A stretch of DNA of 64,000 nucleotides from Alphaproteobacteria bacterium (GCA_018969015.1 JAGWZE010000005.1:1-64000), one strand, 5' to 3'; shown: positions 16,610 through 25,273, counted from the first letter of the stretch. Notes: generated by a model not told the origin, from the letters alone. Numbers and translations: made by a program.

Positions 16610-16972
16610 CGGTTCGTGCCCGAGAACGTCGACGGCCCGCAAGGCTATGACGAGCGCCTCCGCATCCAAGGGCTTCCACAGCGCCCAGTCGAACCCAGCC
16701 TCAAAAAAAGCGAGCCTCGATAGATCGGTGCGCGACGTCAGCGCGATAACGATCGTCTCGGGAGAAACCGCACGGATCTCGCGGATCAGATCGAAGCCGG
16801 ACTTTTCGCCCATCTCGATGTCCGTAATGATCAAATCATGATCGGCCGCGTTGAACGCCGTCAGCGCCTCGTCGACATTCGCCGCGCATTCGACTTCCGC
16901 GCCAATAGCCACGATGAGTGACGCAGCCATGCGTCTCATGTTCTCGTTATCGTCGACGATCAATACACGCAT
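16604..16972 (-). CDS. stand-alone receiver (CheY-like) protein
   Basis: A 122-residue single-domain response regulator. It has Asp7/Asp8 (IVDDN), phosphoacceptor Asp51 (IITDIEMG), Thr79 and Lys100 (ALWKPL). There is no output domain, so it probably acts by protein contact or as a phosphate sink for the neighbouring hybrid kinase (inference). Operator copy 4 lies 48 bp upstream of its ATG. It is convergent with the kinase gene. Confidence 0.92.
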   Translation of the reverse strand: MRVLIVDDNENMRRMAASLIVAIGAEVECAANVDEALTAFNAADHDLIITDIEMGEKSGFDLIREIRAVSPETIVIALTSRTDLSRLAFFEAGFDWALWKPLDAEALVIALRAVDVLGHEPN

Positions 16973-17352
16973 GCTGCAGGCATAGCAGACATCACGATCG
17001 GCGACCGGCCCTATCAGCCGACTGAACTCAGTAACCCTAATTGCATCGGCTGCGTAGCTCGCAGCGAATACGATTGAGGGCCTGACCTAGCCCGCCAGGC
17101 CCTCAAGGTATGTTACGCAGCAGGCTGGGTGGGGGACGACTGCGCAACGATCGTGGATGCTTTATGCCGAAACGATAGGCGCTATTGGCCGCCTCGTCTC
17201 GGCATCTTCCGTCCATTCACGCTGACTTTGGATATCTCTGAGAAGGGAGCGAACAAGACCAGCGCACGCGCCAAAAGATATGCCCGCTCTCGGAAGATCA
17301 TTAGCATCCGGCTCTGCAGGGAGGTCATCCTTTCGGAAAAAGGGAGCGTCGA
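16973..17352. other. 380 bp stretch without a convincing gene
   Basis: Holds operator copy 4 near its left end and the promoter region of the receiver gene. One Cys/Arg-rich frame (17129-17443) runs through it but overlaps the better-supported small membrane-protein gene and has no family features. Confidence 0.5.
17020..17033. promoter_or_regulatory. island operator copy 4
   Basis: GACTGAACTCAGTA keeps both ACTGA/CAGT arms of the motif with one central mismatch. It is positioned 48-61 bp upstream of the receiver gene start on the minus strand, a plausible repressor position. Confidence 0.5.
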
Positions 17353-17562
17353 ATGTCGACGATTGAGCAACCTTGTCTCGCGAACGCATTGCCGCCATTG
17401 CGCGCCGTCGAGAATTCGATGCCGACCGCCAGTTCGTACTTAAGAACTGGCCCTATTCCCGACGATGGCGACCGGCGCTGGATACTTCCCGGTTACGCCG
17501 CCGCGACATTGTGCTCCGTCGGACTCTGGCTTGCTGCCTTCCGAGCTCTTGGCGCCCTTTAG
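17353..17562 (+). CDS. small putative membrane protein
   Basis: A 69-residue product. The N-terminal 40 residues are polar; the C-terminal part WILPGYAAATLCSVGLWLAA is a single hydrophobic segment ending in RALGAL. The ATG at 17353 follows AGGGAG at a 6 bp distance, which is good support for translation. No family recognised. It lies in the island, 143 bp before another membrane-anchored protein gene. Confidence 0.5.
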   Translation: MSTIEQPCLANALPPLRAVENSMPTASSYLRTGPIPDDGDRRWILPGYAAATLCSVGLWLAAFRALGAL

Positions 17563-17705
17563 ATTCGCGGTTCGCATGAACCGCGTGTGATAAATGAGGT
17601 ACGACGTCGCCGCTCGACGAACCGCCGCGCGCGCCGGCGGAAGTACGCCTTGGACGACCCGAGAACGGCGCCGTACGCTGAGGTCCCGCGACACTGGAGG
17701 ACGGC

Positions 17706-18218
17706 ATGCAAATCCAGCCGTTCGTCTACACCCAAGCCTACGCACTCGTTCGTGATTTTGGCGGGCAAGTCCTGAATTCGATCCTCGTCGGCGGAGTCGT
17801 GGCCTGGATCTTGTCTCTCGGTCGCGAACGGGAAAAAAGAGCTGCGCGCGCCCAGGTGGCCGAGCAGCTTTGCCGGGTCTTCGGCATGCGGCTGTTTCGG
17901 TCCCGAACCACCAAAAAGCTCGAACTCGAACCTCTGGCCGGCCAATCCCTGCAGGGCTGGGCGTCACTCGATCGGCTTCAGTGGAACCTCGATCTGCACC
18001 GCGCGGACATCAACACGAGAGAGCTGACGATCGTGCAGGGCGTCATCGAAGACTTGATGAGGATCAAAGCCAACCAATTCACAGCCGAACTGCACATCCT
18101 CGACGACTATCTGCCAGCAGCCGCAAAGGCCTTTCTGCCGCCTCGACTTCGGGCGCAGTTTCTGGAGCAGGCCAAATACGTGGGACTGCCGAGCCTCATC
18201 GACGCGCCTCCACGATAG
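17706..18218 (+). CDS. hypothetical membrane-anchored protein
   Basis: A 170-residue protein with a good ribosome binding site (GGAGGA). One hydrophobic segment (about residues 21-40, LNSILVGGVVAWILSLG) is followed by a basic stretch and a helical cytosolic domain with regularly spaced Leu/Ile (QWNLDLHRADINTRELTIVQGVIEDLMRI). No family recognised. It is the last gene of the compositionally distinct island and is convergent with the acyl-CoA ligase gene, 34 bp away. Confidence 0.65.
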   Translation: MQIQPFVYTQAYALVRDFGGQVLNSILVGGVVAWILSLGREREKRAARAQVAEQLCRVFGMRLFRSRTTKKLELEPLAGQSLQGWASLDRLQWNLDLHRADINTRELTIVQGVIEDLMRIKANQFTAELHILDDYLPAAAKAFLPPRLRAQFLEQAKYVGLPSLIDAPPR

Positions 18219-18252
18219 GCGTGTTCCCGGTAGCGCGACGGGCGCGCCTCCC

Positions 18253-19872
18253 TCACCCCGTCAGCAGCGCCTTGTACCGCTCCCGCAGCACCTTCTTGTC
18301 GATCTTGCCCGTCGCCGTGAGCGGGACGGTATCGAACACGACGGCGTCCGGCGTCCACCATTTCACGATGCGCGGCTGCAGGAAGGCGAGGACGTCCTCC
18401 GCGGTGATCGCCGCGCCCTCGTGGGGCTCGATGACCAGCACCGGGCGCTCCTCCCATTTGGGATGCGGCGCGCCGATGACGGCGGCGATCTTCACGCCCG
18501 GGCAGGCGACGGCGACGTTCTCCAGATCGATCGAGGAGATCCACTCGCCGCCGGACTTGATCACATCCTTTTTGCGATCGGTGATCCGCATGAAGCCGAA
18601 CGAGTCGAGCGTGGCGATGTCGCCGGTGTCGAACCAGCCGTCGGCGTCGGCGACGTCCTTGGCGCCGCGGAAATAGCGCTGGATCGTCCACGGGCCGCGC
18701 ACCATCAGCGCGCCGGAGGTCTCGCCGTCGCGCGGCGCGTCCTCGCCCTCGTCCGTCACGACGCGCAGTTCGATGCCGAATTGCAGCCGCCCCTGGCGCG
18801 TCCAGATCGCGTCGTCCAGCTTGTCCTCGCCGAGCGCGGCGAGCGCGGGCGTCGCGGTGGCCACGACACCGAGCGGCGTCGTCTCCGTCATGCCCCAGAT
18901 CTGCAGCACCTGCACGCCGTAGGCGGTCTTGAACGTCTCGGCCATCGCGCGCGGCACCGCGGAGCCGCCGATCACCACGCGCGCGAGCTTGCCCGGCCGC
19001 TGCCCCGTTTGCTGCAGGTGGGCGAGGTACATCGTCCAGATCGTCGGCACGCCGCCGGAGAACGTGACGCCCTCCGAAACGATCAGCTCCTGGAGGCTTG
19101 CGCCGTCCATCTTTTCGCAGGGCAGAACCAGCTTGCAGCCGTTGATCGGCGCCGCGAACGGCAGGCCCCAGGCCGTCGCGTGGAACATCGACGAGCACGG
19201 CATCACCACGTCGAACGCCGAGAAGCCGAAGGCGCTCGCGAGGCCCGAGGCCATCGCGTGCAGAACCACCGCCCGGTGGGAATAAAGCACGCCCTTGGGA
19301 TCGCCCGTCGTGCCCGAGGTGTAGCAGAGCACCGCACCGGCGTTCTCGTCGACGGTGGGCCAAACGAACCCGTCCTGCTCGGCGGCGATCAGAGCCTCGT
19401 AGCACAGCGCGCCGACCGCGCCGGCCGCATGGGCGCCCTCACCGCTCAGCATCACGAACGTGCGCACGTGCGTGAGCTGCGGGGCCAGCCGCTCCACCAG
19501 CGGCAGGAACGTCTTGTCGAACAGGAGCACGCGCGCTTCGGCGTGGTTGAGGATGTAGACGATCTGCTCGTCGAACAGGCGCGGGTTGACGGTGTTGAGC
19601 ACAGCGCCGAGGCCCGGAACCGCATAGAACAGCTCGAAATGGCGGTGCGTGTTCCAGGCCAGCGTCGCCACCCGATCGCCCGACCGCACCCCCAGCTTCT
19701 GCAGCGCCTTCGCGCAGCGCTCCGTGCGCGCCATCTCGGCCCCATAGGAGGAGCGGACGATCGGCTCGTCCACGAGGCGCGACACGATCTCGACGCCGGC
19801 ATGGGCGGTCGCGGCGAACTTCAGAATGTCGATGATCTGCAGCGGCCTCGGCTGCATCAGGCCAGGGATCAT
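18253..19872 (-). CDS. acyl-CoA ligase (AMP-binding, AlkK/DmdB-like)
   Basis: Activates a medium- or long-chain carboxylic acid to its CoA thioester via an acyl-AMP. The protein is 539 aa from the ATG at 19872 (MIPGLMQPRPLQ, the N-terminus usual in this subfamily); an ATG at 19902 would add ten residues. Motifs seen are the P-loop YTSGTTGDPKGV, IWGMTETTPLG, GWFDTGDIATLD with the adenylate-binding Asp, and the catalytic C-terminal Lys in PLTATGKIDKK. Substrate is not readable; homologues act on fatty acids or methylmercaptopropionate. It is divergent from the dehalogenase gene. Confidence 0.92.
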   Translation of the reverse strand: MIPGLMQPRPLQIIDILKFAATAHAGVEIVSRLVDEPIVRSSYGAEMARTERCAKALQKLGVRSGDRVATLAWNTHRHFELFYAVPGLGAVLNTVNPRLFDEQIVYILNHAEARVLLFDKTFLPLVERLAPQLTHVRTFVMLSGEGAHAAGAVGALCYEALIAAEQDGFVWPTVDENAGAVLCYTSGTTGDPKGVLYSHRAVVLHAMASGLASAFGFSAFDVVMPCSSMFHATAWGLPFAAPINGCKLVLPCEKMDGASLQELIVSEGVTFSGGVPTIWTMYLAHLQQTGQRPGKLARVVIGGSAVPRAMAETFKTAYGVQVLQIWGMTETTPLGVVATATPALAALGEDKLDDAIWTRQGRLQFGIELRVVTDEGEDAPRDGETSGALMVRGPWTIQRYFRGAKDVADADGWFDTGDIATLDSFGFMRITDRKKDVIKSGGEWISSIDLENVAVACPGVKIAAVIGAPHPKWEERPVLVIEPHEGAAITAEDVLAFLQPRIVKWWTPDAVVFDTVPLTATGKIDKKVLRERYKALLTG

Positions 19873-19995
19873 GGCGCCGCTCCGGCTTGAGGACGTCGCC
19901 ATCCTGCGTCAAGCCGCGGCGCTTGTCAGGCCCGCCCGAAATTGACACGGCGCACGCCATAATCCACGCTGCCCGCAACCAGGGAGAGACGACGC

Positions 19996-20994
19996 ATGGA
20001 CGTTCTGCGCACGCCGGACGCGCGCTTCGAGGGGCTCGACGGCTACCCCTTCGCGCCGCGCTACGTGGAGGTCCGCGCGGCCGACGGGACCTCCCTTCGC
20101 ATGCATTATCTGGACGAAGGCCCACGAGACGCGCCGGTGATCCTGTGCGTCCACGGCCAGCCGGCCTGGTCCTACTTATACCGCAAGATGATCCCGCTGC
20201 TCACGGCCGCGGGCTTTCGCGTCGTCGCGCCGGACCTGATCGGCTTCGGCCGCTCGGACAAGCCTGTGCGCCGCGAGGACTATACCTACGCGGCCCATGT
20301 CGAATGGCTCGCGCAATGGCTCGAGCTCGTGGACCTGCGCGAGGCCACGTTCGTCGGCCAGGACTGGGGCGGGCTGATCGGGCTTCGGGTCGTCGCGCAG
20401 GCGCCGGACCGCTTCGCGCGGATCGTCGTCGCCAATACCGGCCTGCCGGATTCGAAGATGGTGCCGGAGCCGGTTTCACAGATGCTCGGCCAGATGTACC
20501 CGGCCATGCCCGTCCCCTACGCCGCGGACGTGCGGCAGGCGTTCCAGAACGGCGGCCCCGGGGCGTTCCTGTATTGGGTAAAGTACGCGGCGGAGTGCCC
20601 GGAGTTTTCCGTGGGCGAGGTTTTCGGCCTGCTTGCCGGAATCGAAGATCCGGCCGTGCTCGCCGGCTACACCGCGCCGTTCCCGGATGATCGCTACATC
20701 GCCGGCGCGCGGCAGTTCCCTTCCCTCGTGCCGCTCTTGCCCCACCATGCGCCGGATCGCGCCGCCAACGACGCCGCCTGGGCGGTGCTCGAAACCTGGA
20801 AGAAGCCGCTGCTCACCGCCTTCACCGACGACGATCCCGTGACCCGCGGCGGCGAGGTCGTTTTCCAGACGCGCGTGCCCGGCGCCAAAGGCCGCACGCA
20901 TCCCACGATCAAAGGCGGCGGCCACTTCCTGCAGGAAATGCAGCCGGCCGCGTTCAGCGACGCCATCATCCAGTTCATCCGCGAAACCGCCTGA
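19996..20994 (+). CDS. haloalkane dehalogenase-like alpha/beta hydrolase
   Basis: A 332-residue hydrolase of the HLD-I type. The oxyanion motif is HGQPAW (53-58) and the nucleophile motif VGQDWGG has Asp123 with Trp124 as a likely halide-stabilising residue. The acid lies in FTDDDP (277-279) and the base is His309 in GGGHFLQE. The N-terminus RTPDARFEGLDGYPFAP and PDLIGFGRSDKPVRREDYTY are characteristic of the family. Such enzymes hydrolyse carbon-halogen bonds, but natural substrates are often unknown. It begins a three-gene unit with DUF1330 and a TetR regulator. Confidence 0.9.
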   Translation: MDVLRTPDARFEGLDGYPFAPRYVEVRAADGTSLRMHYLDEGPRDAPVILCVHGQPAWSYLYRKMIPLLTAAGFRVVAPDLIGFGRSDKPVRREDYTYAAHVEWLAQWLELVDLREATFVGQDWGGLIGLRVVAQAPDRFARIVVANTGLPDSKMVPEPVSQMLGQMYPAMPVPYAADVRQAFQNGGPGAFLYWVKYAAECPEFSVGEVFGLLAGIEDPAVLAGYTAPFPDDRYIAGARQFPSLVPLLPHHAPDRAANDAAWAVLETWKKPLLTAFTDDDPVTRGGEVVFQTRVPGAKGRTHPTIKGGGHFLQEMQPAAFSDAIIQFIRETA

Positions 20995-21005
20995 GGGGAG
21001 CCGTC

Positions 21006-21470
21006 ATGCAGGTCATCAACGAGGTCTTCCCGACCGATCCGGAGCAGGTGCGCGAGCTCATGCAGAAGGGCCCCGACGGCCCGATCTTCATGGTCAACCT
21101 GCTGAAGTTCAAAGACCGCGCCGAATATGACGACGGCCGCGCCACCGATCTTTCCGGGCGCGACGCCTACATGATCTATGGCCGCGCGGTGATGCAGCTT
21201 TTGCCGAAATTCGGCGGCAAGGGCGTGTTCGCGGCGGACGTCACCCACCTCTCGCTCGGCAAGGTCGAGGAGCTGTGGGACGAGATCGCGATCGCCATGT
21301 ATCCGAACCGCCGCGCCATGGTGGAAATGTCGATGTCGGAGGAATGGCGGACGATCGCCGTTCACCGCTCCGCCGGGCTCAAAGGCCAGCTCAACATCGA
21401 GTGCGTCGCCAACAAGGACGGCGATGGCGACGGCGCCATGGCCAAGCTGATGGCCGCGCTGCTAGCCTAG
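21006..21470 (+). CDS. DUF1330-type protein
   Basis: A 154-residue protein with PDGPIFMVNLLKFKDRAEY near the N-terminus and a second half with a ferredoxin-like pattern (EELWDEIAIAMYPNRRAMVEMSMSEEW), as in DUF1330 dimeric alpha-beta barrels. Function is unknown; such folds often bind or oxidise small hydrophobic molecules. It starts 11 bp after the dehalogenase stop and ends 4 bp before the TetR gene, so the three form an operon. Confidence 0.75.
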   Translation: MQVINEVFPTDPEQVRELMQKGPDGPIFMVNLLKFKDRAEYDDGRATDLSGRDAYMIYGRAVMQLLPKFGGKGVFAADVTHLSLGKVEELWDEIAIAMYPNRRAMVEMSMSEEWRTIAVHRSAGLKGQLNIECVANKDGDGDGAMAKLMAALLA

Positions 21471-21474
21471 GGGC

Positions 21475-22065
21475 ATGGCCACGTTCGAGCCGCCCCTCGA
21501 GACCGACGGTCGCCGCCTGCGCGCGGTGCGCTCGCGCGATCAGATCGTGGAGGCCATGCTGGCGCTCGTCGGCGAAGGCGAGATGAACCCCAGCGCCGCC
21601 CAGGTGGCGGAGCGCGCGCGGGTGGGCCTGCGCAGCGTGTTCCGGCACTACGAGGACATGGACGCGCTCTATTGCGAGATGAGCGCCCGGATCGAAGCGG
21701 AAATCCTCCCGCTCATCTCTGCGCCCTTCCAGGCGCGCGACTGGCGCGGACGGCTCGGCGAACTCCTCGCCCGCCGGGCGCAGATCTACGAGCGGCTCAT
21801 GCCCTTCCGTGTGGCCGGCGCGGTGCGCCGGTTCCAGTCCGCCTACCTGATGCAGGATCAGGCCCGCATGCGGGCGCTCGAAACGGAAACGCTGCGCGCC
21901 ATCGTGCCCCGCAGCATCATCGGCGACGCCGCCTTGTTCGCCTCGCTGGACCTCGCCGCCGGGTTCGAGGCCTGGCGCGCGCTGCGCCAGGACCAGGGAC
22001 TGCCGCGCAAACGGGCCGAAGAGGCCGTCCGCCGCCTCGTGGAAGGGCTGGTGGGCCAACTGTGA
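21475..22065 (+). CDS. TetR family transcriptional regulator
   Basis: A 196-residue regulator. The N-terminal domain [49 protein letters not shown] shows the TetR helix-turn-helix with the Phe-Arg-His-Tyr ending. The C-terminal domain is helical. As the last gene of the dehalogenase operon it probably regulates that operon or the divergent acyl-CoA ligase (inference). Confidence 0.88.
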   Translation: MATFEPPLETDGRRLRAVRSRDQIVEAMLALVGEGEMNPSAAQVAERARVGLRSVFRHYEDMDALYCEMSARIEAEILPLISAPFQARDWRGRLGELLARRAQIYERLMPFRVAGAVRRFQSAYLMQDQARMRALETETLRAIVPRSIIGDAALFASLDLAAGFEAWRALRQDQGLPRKRAEEAVRRLVEGLVGQL

Positions 22066-22126
22066 CCCGTACCCGGCCGGTCTGCGCCTTTCCCAAACGC
22101 ACGCACAGCGCTACATTGACCGCTCG

Positions 22127-23212
22127 ATGAGCACACCCTCGTCTGCGTCCGCCCTTGCCCAGCTCGACGCGCGCTCGCGCGAGATCTTCCGCGAAATCGT
22201 CGAGGCCTATCTCGAAACCGGCGAAGCCATCGGCTCGCGCACGCTGTCGCGCCGCGGCCATACCGGCCTCTCCCCCGCCTCGATCCGGAACACGATGGCG
22301 GATCTGGCGAGCCTCGGCCTGCTCGATTCGCCGCACGCGATGGCTGGCCGCCGCCCCACCCATCTGGGCCTGCGCTTCTTCGTCGACAGCCTTCTGGAGA
22401 TCGGCGGCCTCGACGACGCCGACCGCACCGACATCGAAGGCCGCATCGCCTCCGCCGGCCGCGCCCGCGAGGACGTCCTCGGCGCGGCGTCCGACCTCCT
22501 CTCCGGCCTCGCGGGGGGCGCCGGCATCGTCATGACGCCCCGGCGCGAGGAAGCCGCGCTGAAGCACGCCGAGTTCGTGGCGATCGGCGGCGGCCAGGCC
22601 CTGTGCGTGCTGGTGTTCGAGGACGGCTCCGTCGAGAACCGCCTCCTGCGGACGCCGCCCGGCATGACGCCCTCCGCGCTGATGGAGGCCACCAATTTCC
22701 TCGCCGCCCGGTTCAAGGGGCGCACCCTGGCCGAGGCCCAGGCCGAAGTGGCCGCCGAAATCGACCGCGAGCGCGCCCGCCTCGACGCCGCCGCCGCCGC
22801 CCTGGTCAAGCAGGGCCTCGTGGAATGGTCCGGCGAGGATCCGGGGCTTGGCCGCTCGCTGATCGTCCGCGGCCGCGCCAATCTGCTCCAAGACGCCCAG
22901 GCGCAAGGCGATCTCGAGCGCGTCCGCCAGTTGTTCGAAGATCTCGAGAAGTCCCGCGAGCTCGTCCAGCTGCTCGACTTGGCCCGCGACGCGGAGTCCG
23001 TGCGCATTTTCATCGGGGCCGAGAACGCTCTTTTTTCGCTCTCGGGGTCGAGCGTGATCGTGGCTCCCTATATGAACGCCGAACGCAAGGTGATCGGGGC
23101 CCTGGGCGTGATCGGTCCGACGCGGCTGAACTACGCCCGCGTCATCCCCGTGGTGGACTATACGGCGCGCGTCGTCGGCCGTTTGCTTGACGGACGCTCG
23201 CCCGATCGGTGA
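22127..23212 (+). CDS. hrcA: heat-inducible transcription repressor HrcA
   Basis: Represses chaperone genes by binding CIRCE elements, with GroEL as co-regulator. The 361-residue protein has the N-terminal winged helix [28 protein letters not shown] and [18 protein letters not shown]. The C-terminal domain contains [23 protein letters not shown] and [24 protein letters not shown], all HrcA signatures. No CIRCE repeat was seen directly upstream in the window. grpE starts 10 bp downstream. Confidence 0.97.
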   Translation: MSTPSSASALAQLDARSREIFREIVEAYLETGEAIGSRTLSRRGHTGLSPASIRNTMADLASLGLLDSPHAMAGRRPTHLGLRFFVDSLLEIGGLDDADRTDIEGRIASAGRAREDVLGAASDLLSGLAGGAGIVMTPRREEAALKHAEFVAIGGGQALCVLVFEDGSVENRLLRTPPGMTPSALMEATNFLAARFKGRTLAEAQAEVAAEIDRERARLDAAAAALVKQGLVEWSGEDPGLGRSLIVRGRANLLQDAQAQGDLERVRQLFEDLEKSRELVQLLDLARDAESVRIFIGAENALFSLSGSSVIVAPYMNAERKVIGALGVIGPTRLNYARVIPVVDYTARVVGRLLDGRSPDR

Positions 23213-23222
23213 CGAGAAGACG

Positions 23223-23831
23223 ATGAGCACGACCGAATCGAACGAAACGCCTGAACCTCAAGCGGAAGCGGCCGGCGCCGCGCCCGTTTCTCCGGAAATC
23301 CGCATCGCCGAGCTCGAAGCGGCGCTCGCCCACATGCGGGACGAGCAGCTGCGCGCGCTCGCGGAGGTCGAGAACGTCCGCCGCCGGGGCGAGCGGCAGG
23401 TCCAGGAGGCCCGCCTGTTCGCAATCGACCGCTTCGCCCGCGACCTGCTGCAGATCGCCGACAGCCTCGGCAAGGCGCTCGAAGTCGCCCCCGCGACCGA
23501 GGACCCTGCCCTCAAGACGCTGATCGACGGGGTCGCCATCACGGAAAAGACGCTGCTCGACGTGTTCGCCCGCCACGGGCTCGCGCGGGTGGGCGCCAAG
23601 GGTGAGAAGTTCGATCCGAACATCCACAACGCCGTGGCGCAGATCCCGTCCGAAGCCCCGGTGGGCGCTGTCGCGGAAGTGTTCCAGCCCGGCTACACGC
23701 TCGCCGAACGCACGCTGCGCGCGGCCATGGTGGCGGTGTCTCTCGGCGGCGGCGGCGCAGCCGAAGCGCCCAAGCCCGCCGCCGACCAGTCCGGCGACGG
23801 CGCGGGCGCGACGATCGACATCAAGGTCTGA
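23223..23831 (+). CDS. grpE: nucleotide exchange factor GrpE
   Basis: Co-chaperone that releases ADP from DnaK. The 202-residue protein from the ATG at 23223 (after GAGAAG) has a long N-terminal helix (residues about 25-75) and the conserved core KTLLDVFARHGLARVGAKGEKFDPNIHNAV. The C-terminal beta domain reads VFQPGYTLAERTLRAAMVAVS. The Ala/Gly-rich tail is typical of high-GC alphaproteobacteria. It forms an operon with hrcA. Confidence 0.97.
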   Translation: MSTTESNETPEPQAEAAGAAPVSPEIRIAELEAALAHMRDEQLRALAEVENVRRRGERQVQEARLFAIDRFARDLLQIADSLGKALEVAPATEDPALKTLIDGVAITEKTLLDVFARHGLARVGAKGEKFDPNIHNAVAQIPSEAPVGAVAEVFQPGYTLAERTLRAAMVAVSLGGGGAAEAPKPAADQSGDGAGATIDIKV

Positions 23832-23837
23832 CGGGCG

Positions 23838-24305
23838 TCAGGACGTCCCACGCCGCTCTGCGCGCCATTGCCAGGGCGGCGTGAACTCCGTGGCCCACGC
23901 CCCGGCGCGCGCGGCCCGCGCGGCCGCCTCGTCGCCCACATAGGCGCGGCTGTACTTCACGTAGGCGAGCGCCCAGCCGGCCCTCACCAGCGCCTTGCCG
24001 AGGTCGCGGCCGCCAACGCTGCATGTCGCGACGGCGCGGCCATAGCGGTCGGTATCGGTCTGCCGGCACACCACCAGCGCGCCGGCGACGAACCGCTCCG
24101 TGAAAGCGGCCGCCTCGCGCCCGCACGCCACGGCGCCGCAGCTCTGCCGCCGCTCGAAGGCGTCGACGCCCTCGATGCGGATCGAGCGCCCGTCGATGCG
24201 GATCGTATCGCCGTCGACGGCCTGCGCCGGACCGGAGATCGTCGCATTCGACGCGAAGGCCGACGGCGCGGCGAGAAGGGCAAAGGCCAGAACGAGAGCA
24301 CGCAT
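23838..24305 (-). CDS. thermonuclease (SNase-like) family protein
   Basis: A 155-residue protein with a signal peptide (about residues 1-19, ending AFA-SNA), hence probably periplasmic or secreted. The staphylococcal-nuclease fold is indicated by AVDGDTIRIDG, IRIEGVDAFE and DRYGRAVA. Arg43, Glu51 and Arg87 match the catalytic Arg/Glu/Arg set, with Asp31/Asp33 as calcium ligands. The C-terminal EFTPPWQWR is common in alphaproteobacterial members. Two Cys pairs could form disulfides. It is convergent with grpE, 6 bp apart. Confidence 0.88.
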   Translation of the reverse strand: MRALVLAFALLAAPSAFASNATISGPAQAVDGDTIRIDGRSIRIEGVDAFERRQSCGAVACGREAAAFTERFVAGALVVCRQTDTDRYGRAVATCSVGGRDLGKALVRAGWALAYVKYSRAYVGDEAAARAARAGAWATEFTPPWQWRAERRGTS

Positions 24306-24370
24306 GCTCCCGACCAGCCGGCCGAATCGGTTGCGAGGGAATTAACGAGGGCGTGAGAAGCGACGCCAAC

Positions 24371-24510
24371 GGTCCCTCTCCCCTTGTGGGAGAGGGTGGA
24401 TCGGCGGCGCAGCCGCCGAGACGGGTGAGGGGTGTCAGGAGCGGCGCAGGGCGGCGTTTCACCCCTCATCCGGGCGCTTCGCGCCACCTTCTCCCACAAG
24501 GGGAGAAGGA
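24371..24510. repeat. intergenic foldback repeat, CTCCCC type
   Basis: The outer arms CCCTCTCCCCTTGTGGGAG (from 24374) and CTCCCACAAGGGGAGAAGG (to 24509) are near-perfect inverted repeats. Inner arms GGGTGAGGGGTG and CACCCCTCATCC also pair. The whole would fold into a long hairpin. It occupies the gap between the thermonuclease and DUF6065 genes. A related element is at 54880. Confidence 0.7.
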
Positions 24511-24523
24511 CGACCAAACGCCC

Positions 24524-25273
24524 CTATTCCCCCGGCTCCGCCTTGCGTAGCGGGTTCAGCCGTCGGCGGTGGATGTGCTCGCCCGCGCCGGGTGCGCCGC
24601 CGACCTTCTCGCCCTTGAAGTAATGGCGTTGCCAGCCCTGCTTCACGGCGTTCTCGTCATTGGCGGAGAGCTTGTCGAGGAAGCTCGTCCGGCTTTCGGA
24701 CCAGGCGACATAATCGCCGTACAGCTCGGCGTCCTCACGCAGCTTTTTCCGGATCGGCTGCATGTCGTCGTAGGCCTGATGCGGCACCGGCATGACAAAG
24801 CAGAACGGCTCGCCCTTCTTGAACTGGATCGAGCCGGGGCGCGTGAAGTGCCAGTTCATCGTGAAGGGGAACGGCAGCCAGCTCGTCTCGACGACGCCGG
24901 TCAGCGGCTGGATGCCGTCCTTGATGTGGTTCGGCGGACCGCCCACCCAGAGGTCCCAGTCCGGCTCGGTGCGGAACAGGTAGCCGGTGTGGAACGTCAG
25001 CGTGCCGCCGCCGAAATGCGACGTGACGAGGCGCGCGAGGTCCGGATAGTCGTCGTCCTTGTCGAGGCGGATGTCCTCCATCCGCGTGCCGCCGGTCCAC
25101 GTCGCGGTGAAGGTCGCGGGCGAGATGATTTCCCACCCCGTCGTGTTGGCGATGACGAGCGGCAGGCAGCGGTACGGGTGGCGCGCGCCGAAGGCGTCCA
25201 TCCAGTCGCGGTCAGGCCCGCCGGGCCGAAGTTCGTGGCCGTCGTCGTCGATCGTGTAGCAGGTGATCTTCAT
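24524..25273 (-). CDS. DUF6065 family protein
   Basis: A 249-residue protein starting MKITCYTIDDDGHELRPGG. The conserved features YRCLPLVIANTTGWEI, FTATWTGG, GGGTLTFHTGYLFRT and WVGGPPNHIKDGIQPLTG match the family annotated as DUF6065. Several Trp/His residues suggest a small-molecule binding or oxygenase-like fold, but no function is known. It is divergent from the YbaK-type gene, with 24 bp between starts, so promoters must overlap. Confidence 0.75.
   Translation of the reverse strand: MKITCYTIDDDGHELRPGGPDRDWMDAFGARHPYRCLPLVIANTTGWEIISPATFTATWTGGTRMEDIRLDKDDDYPDLARLVTSHFGGGTLTFHTGYLFRTEPDWDLWVGGPPNHIKDGIQPLTGVVETSWLPFPFTMNWHFTRPGSIQFKKGEPFCFVMPVPHQAYDDMQPIRKKLREDAELYGDYVAWSESRTSFLDKLSANDENAVKQGWQRHYFKGEKVGGAPGAGEHIHRRRLNPLRKAEPGE

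Noticed and set aside
17129-17443. 104-residue plus-strand frame
   Set aside because: Cys/Arg-rich composition, no family features, and overlap with the better-supported gene at 17353.
22066-22126. CIRCE element expected before hrcA
   Set aside because: I looked for the TTAGCACTC/GAGTGCTAA inverted repeat in the gap and did not see it.
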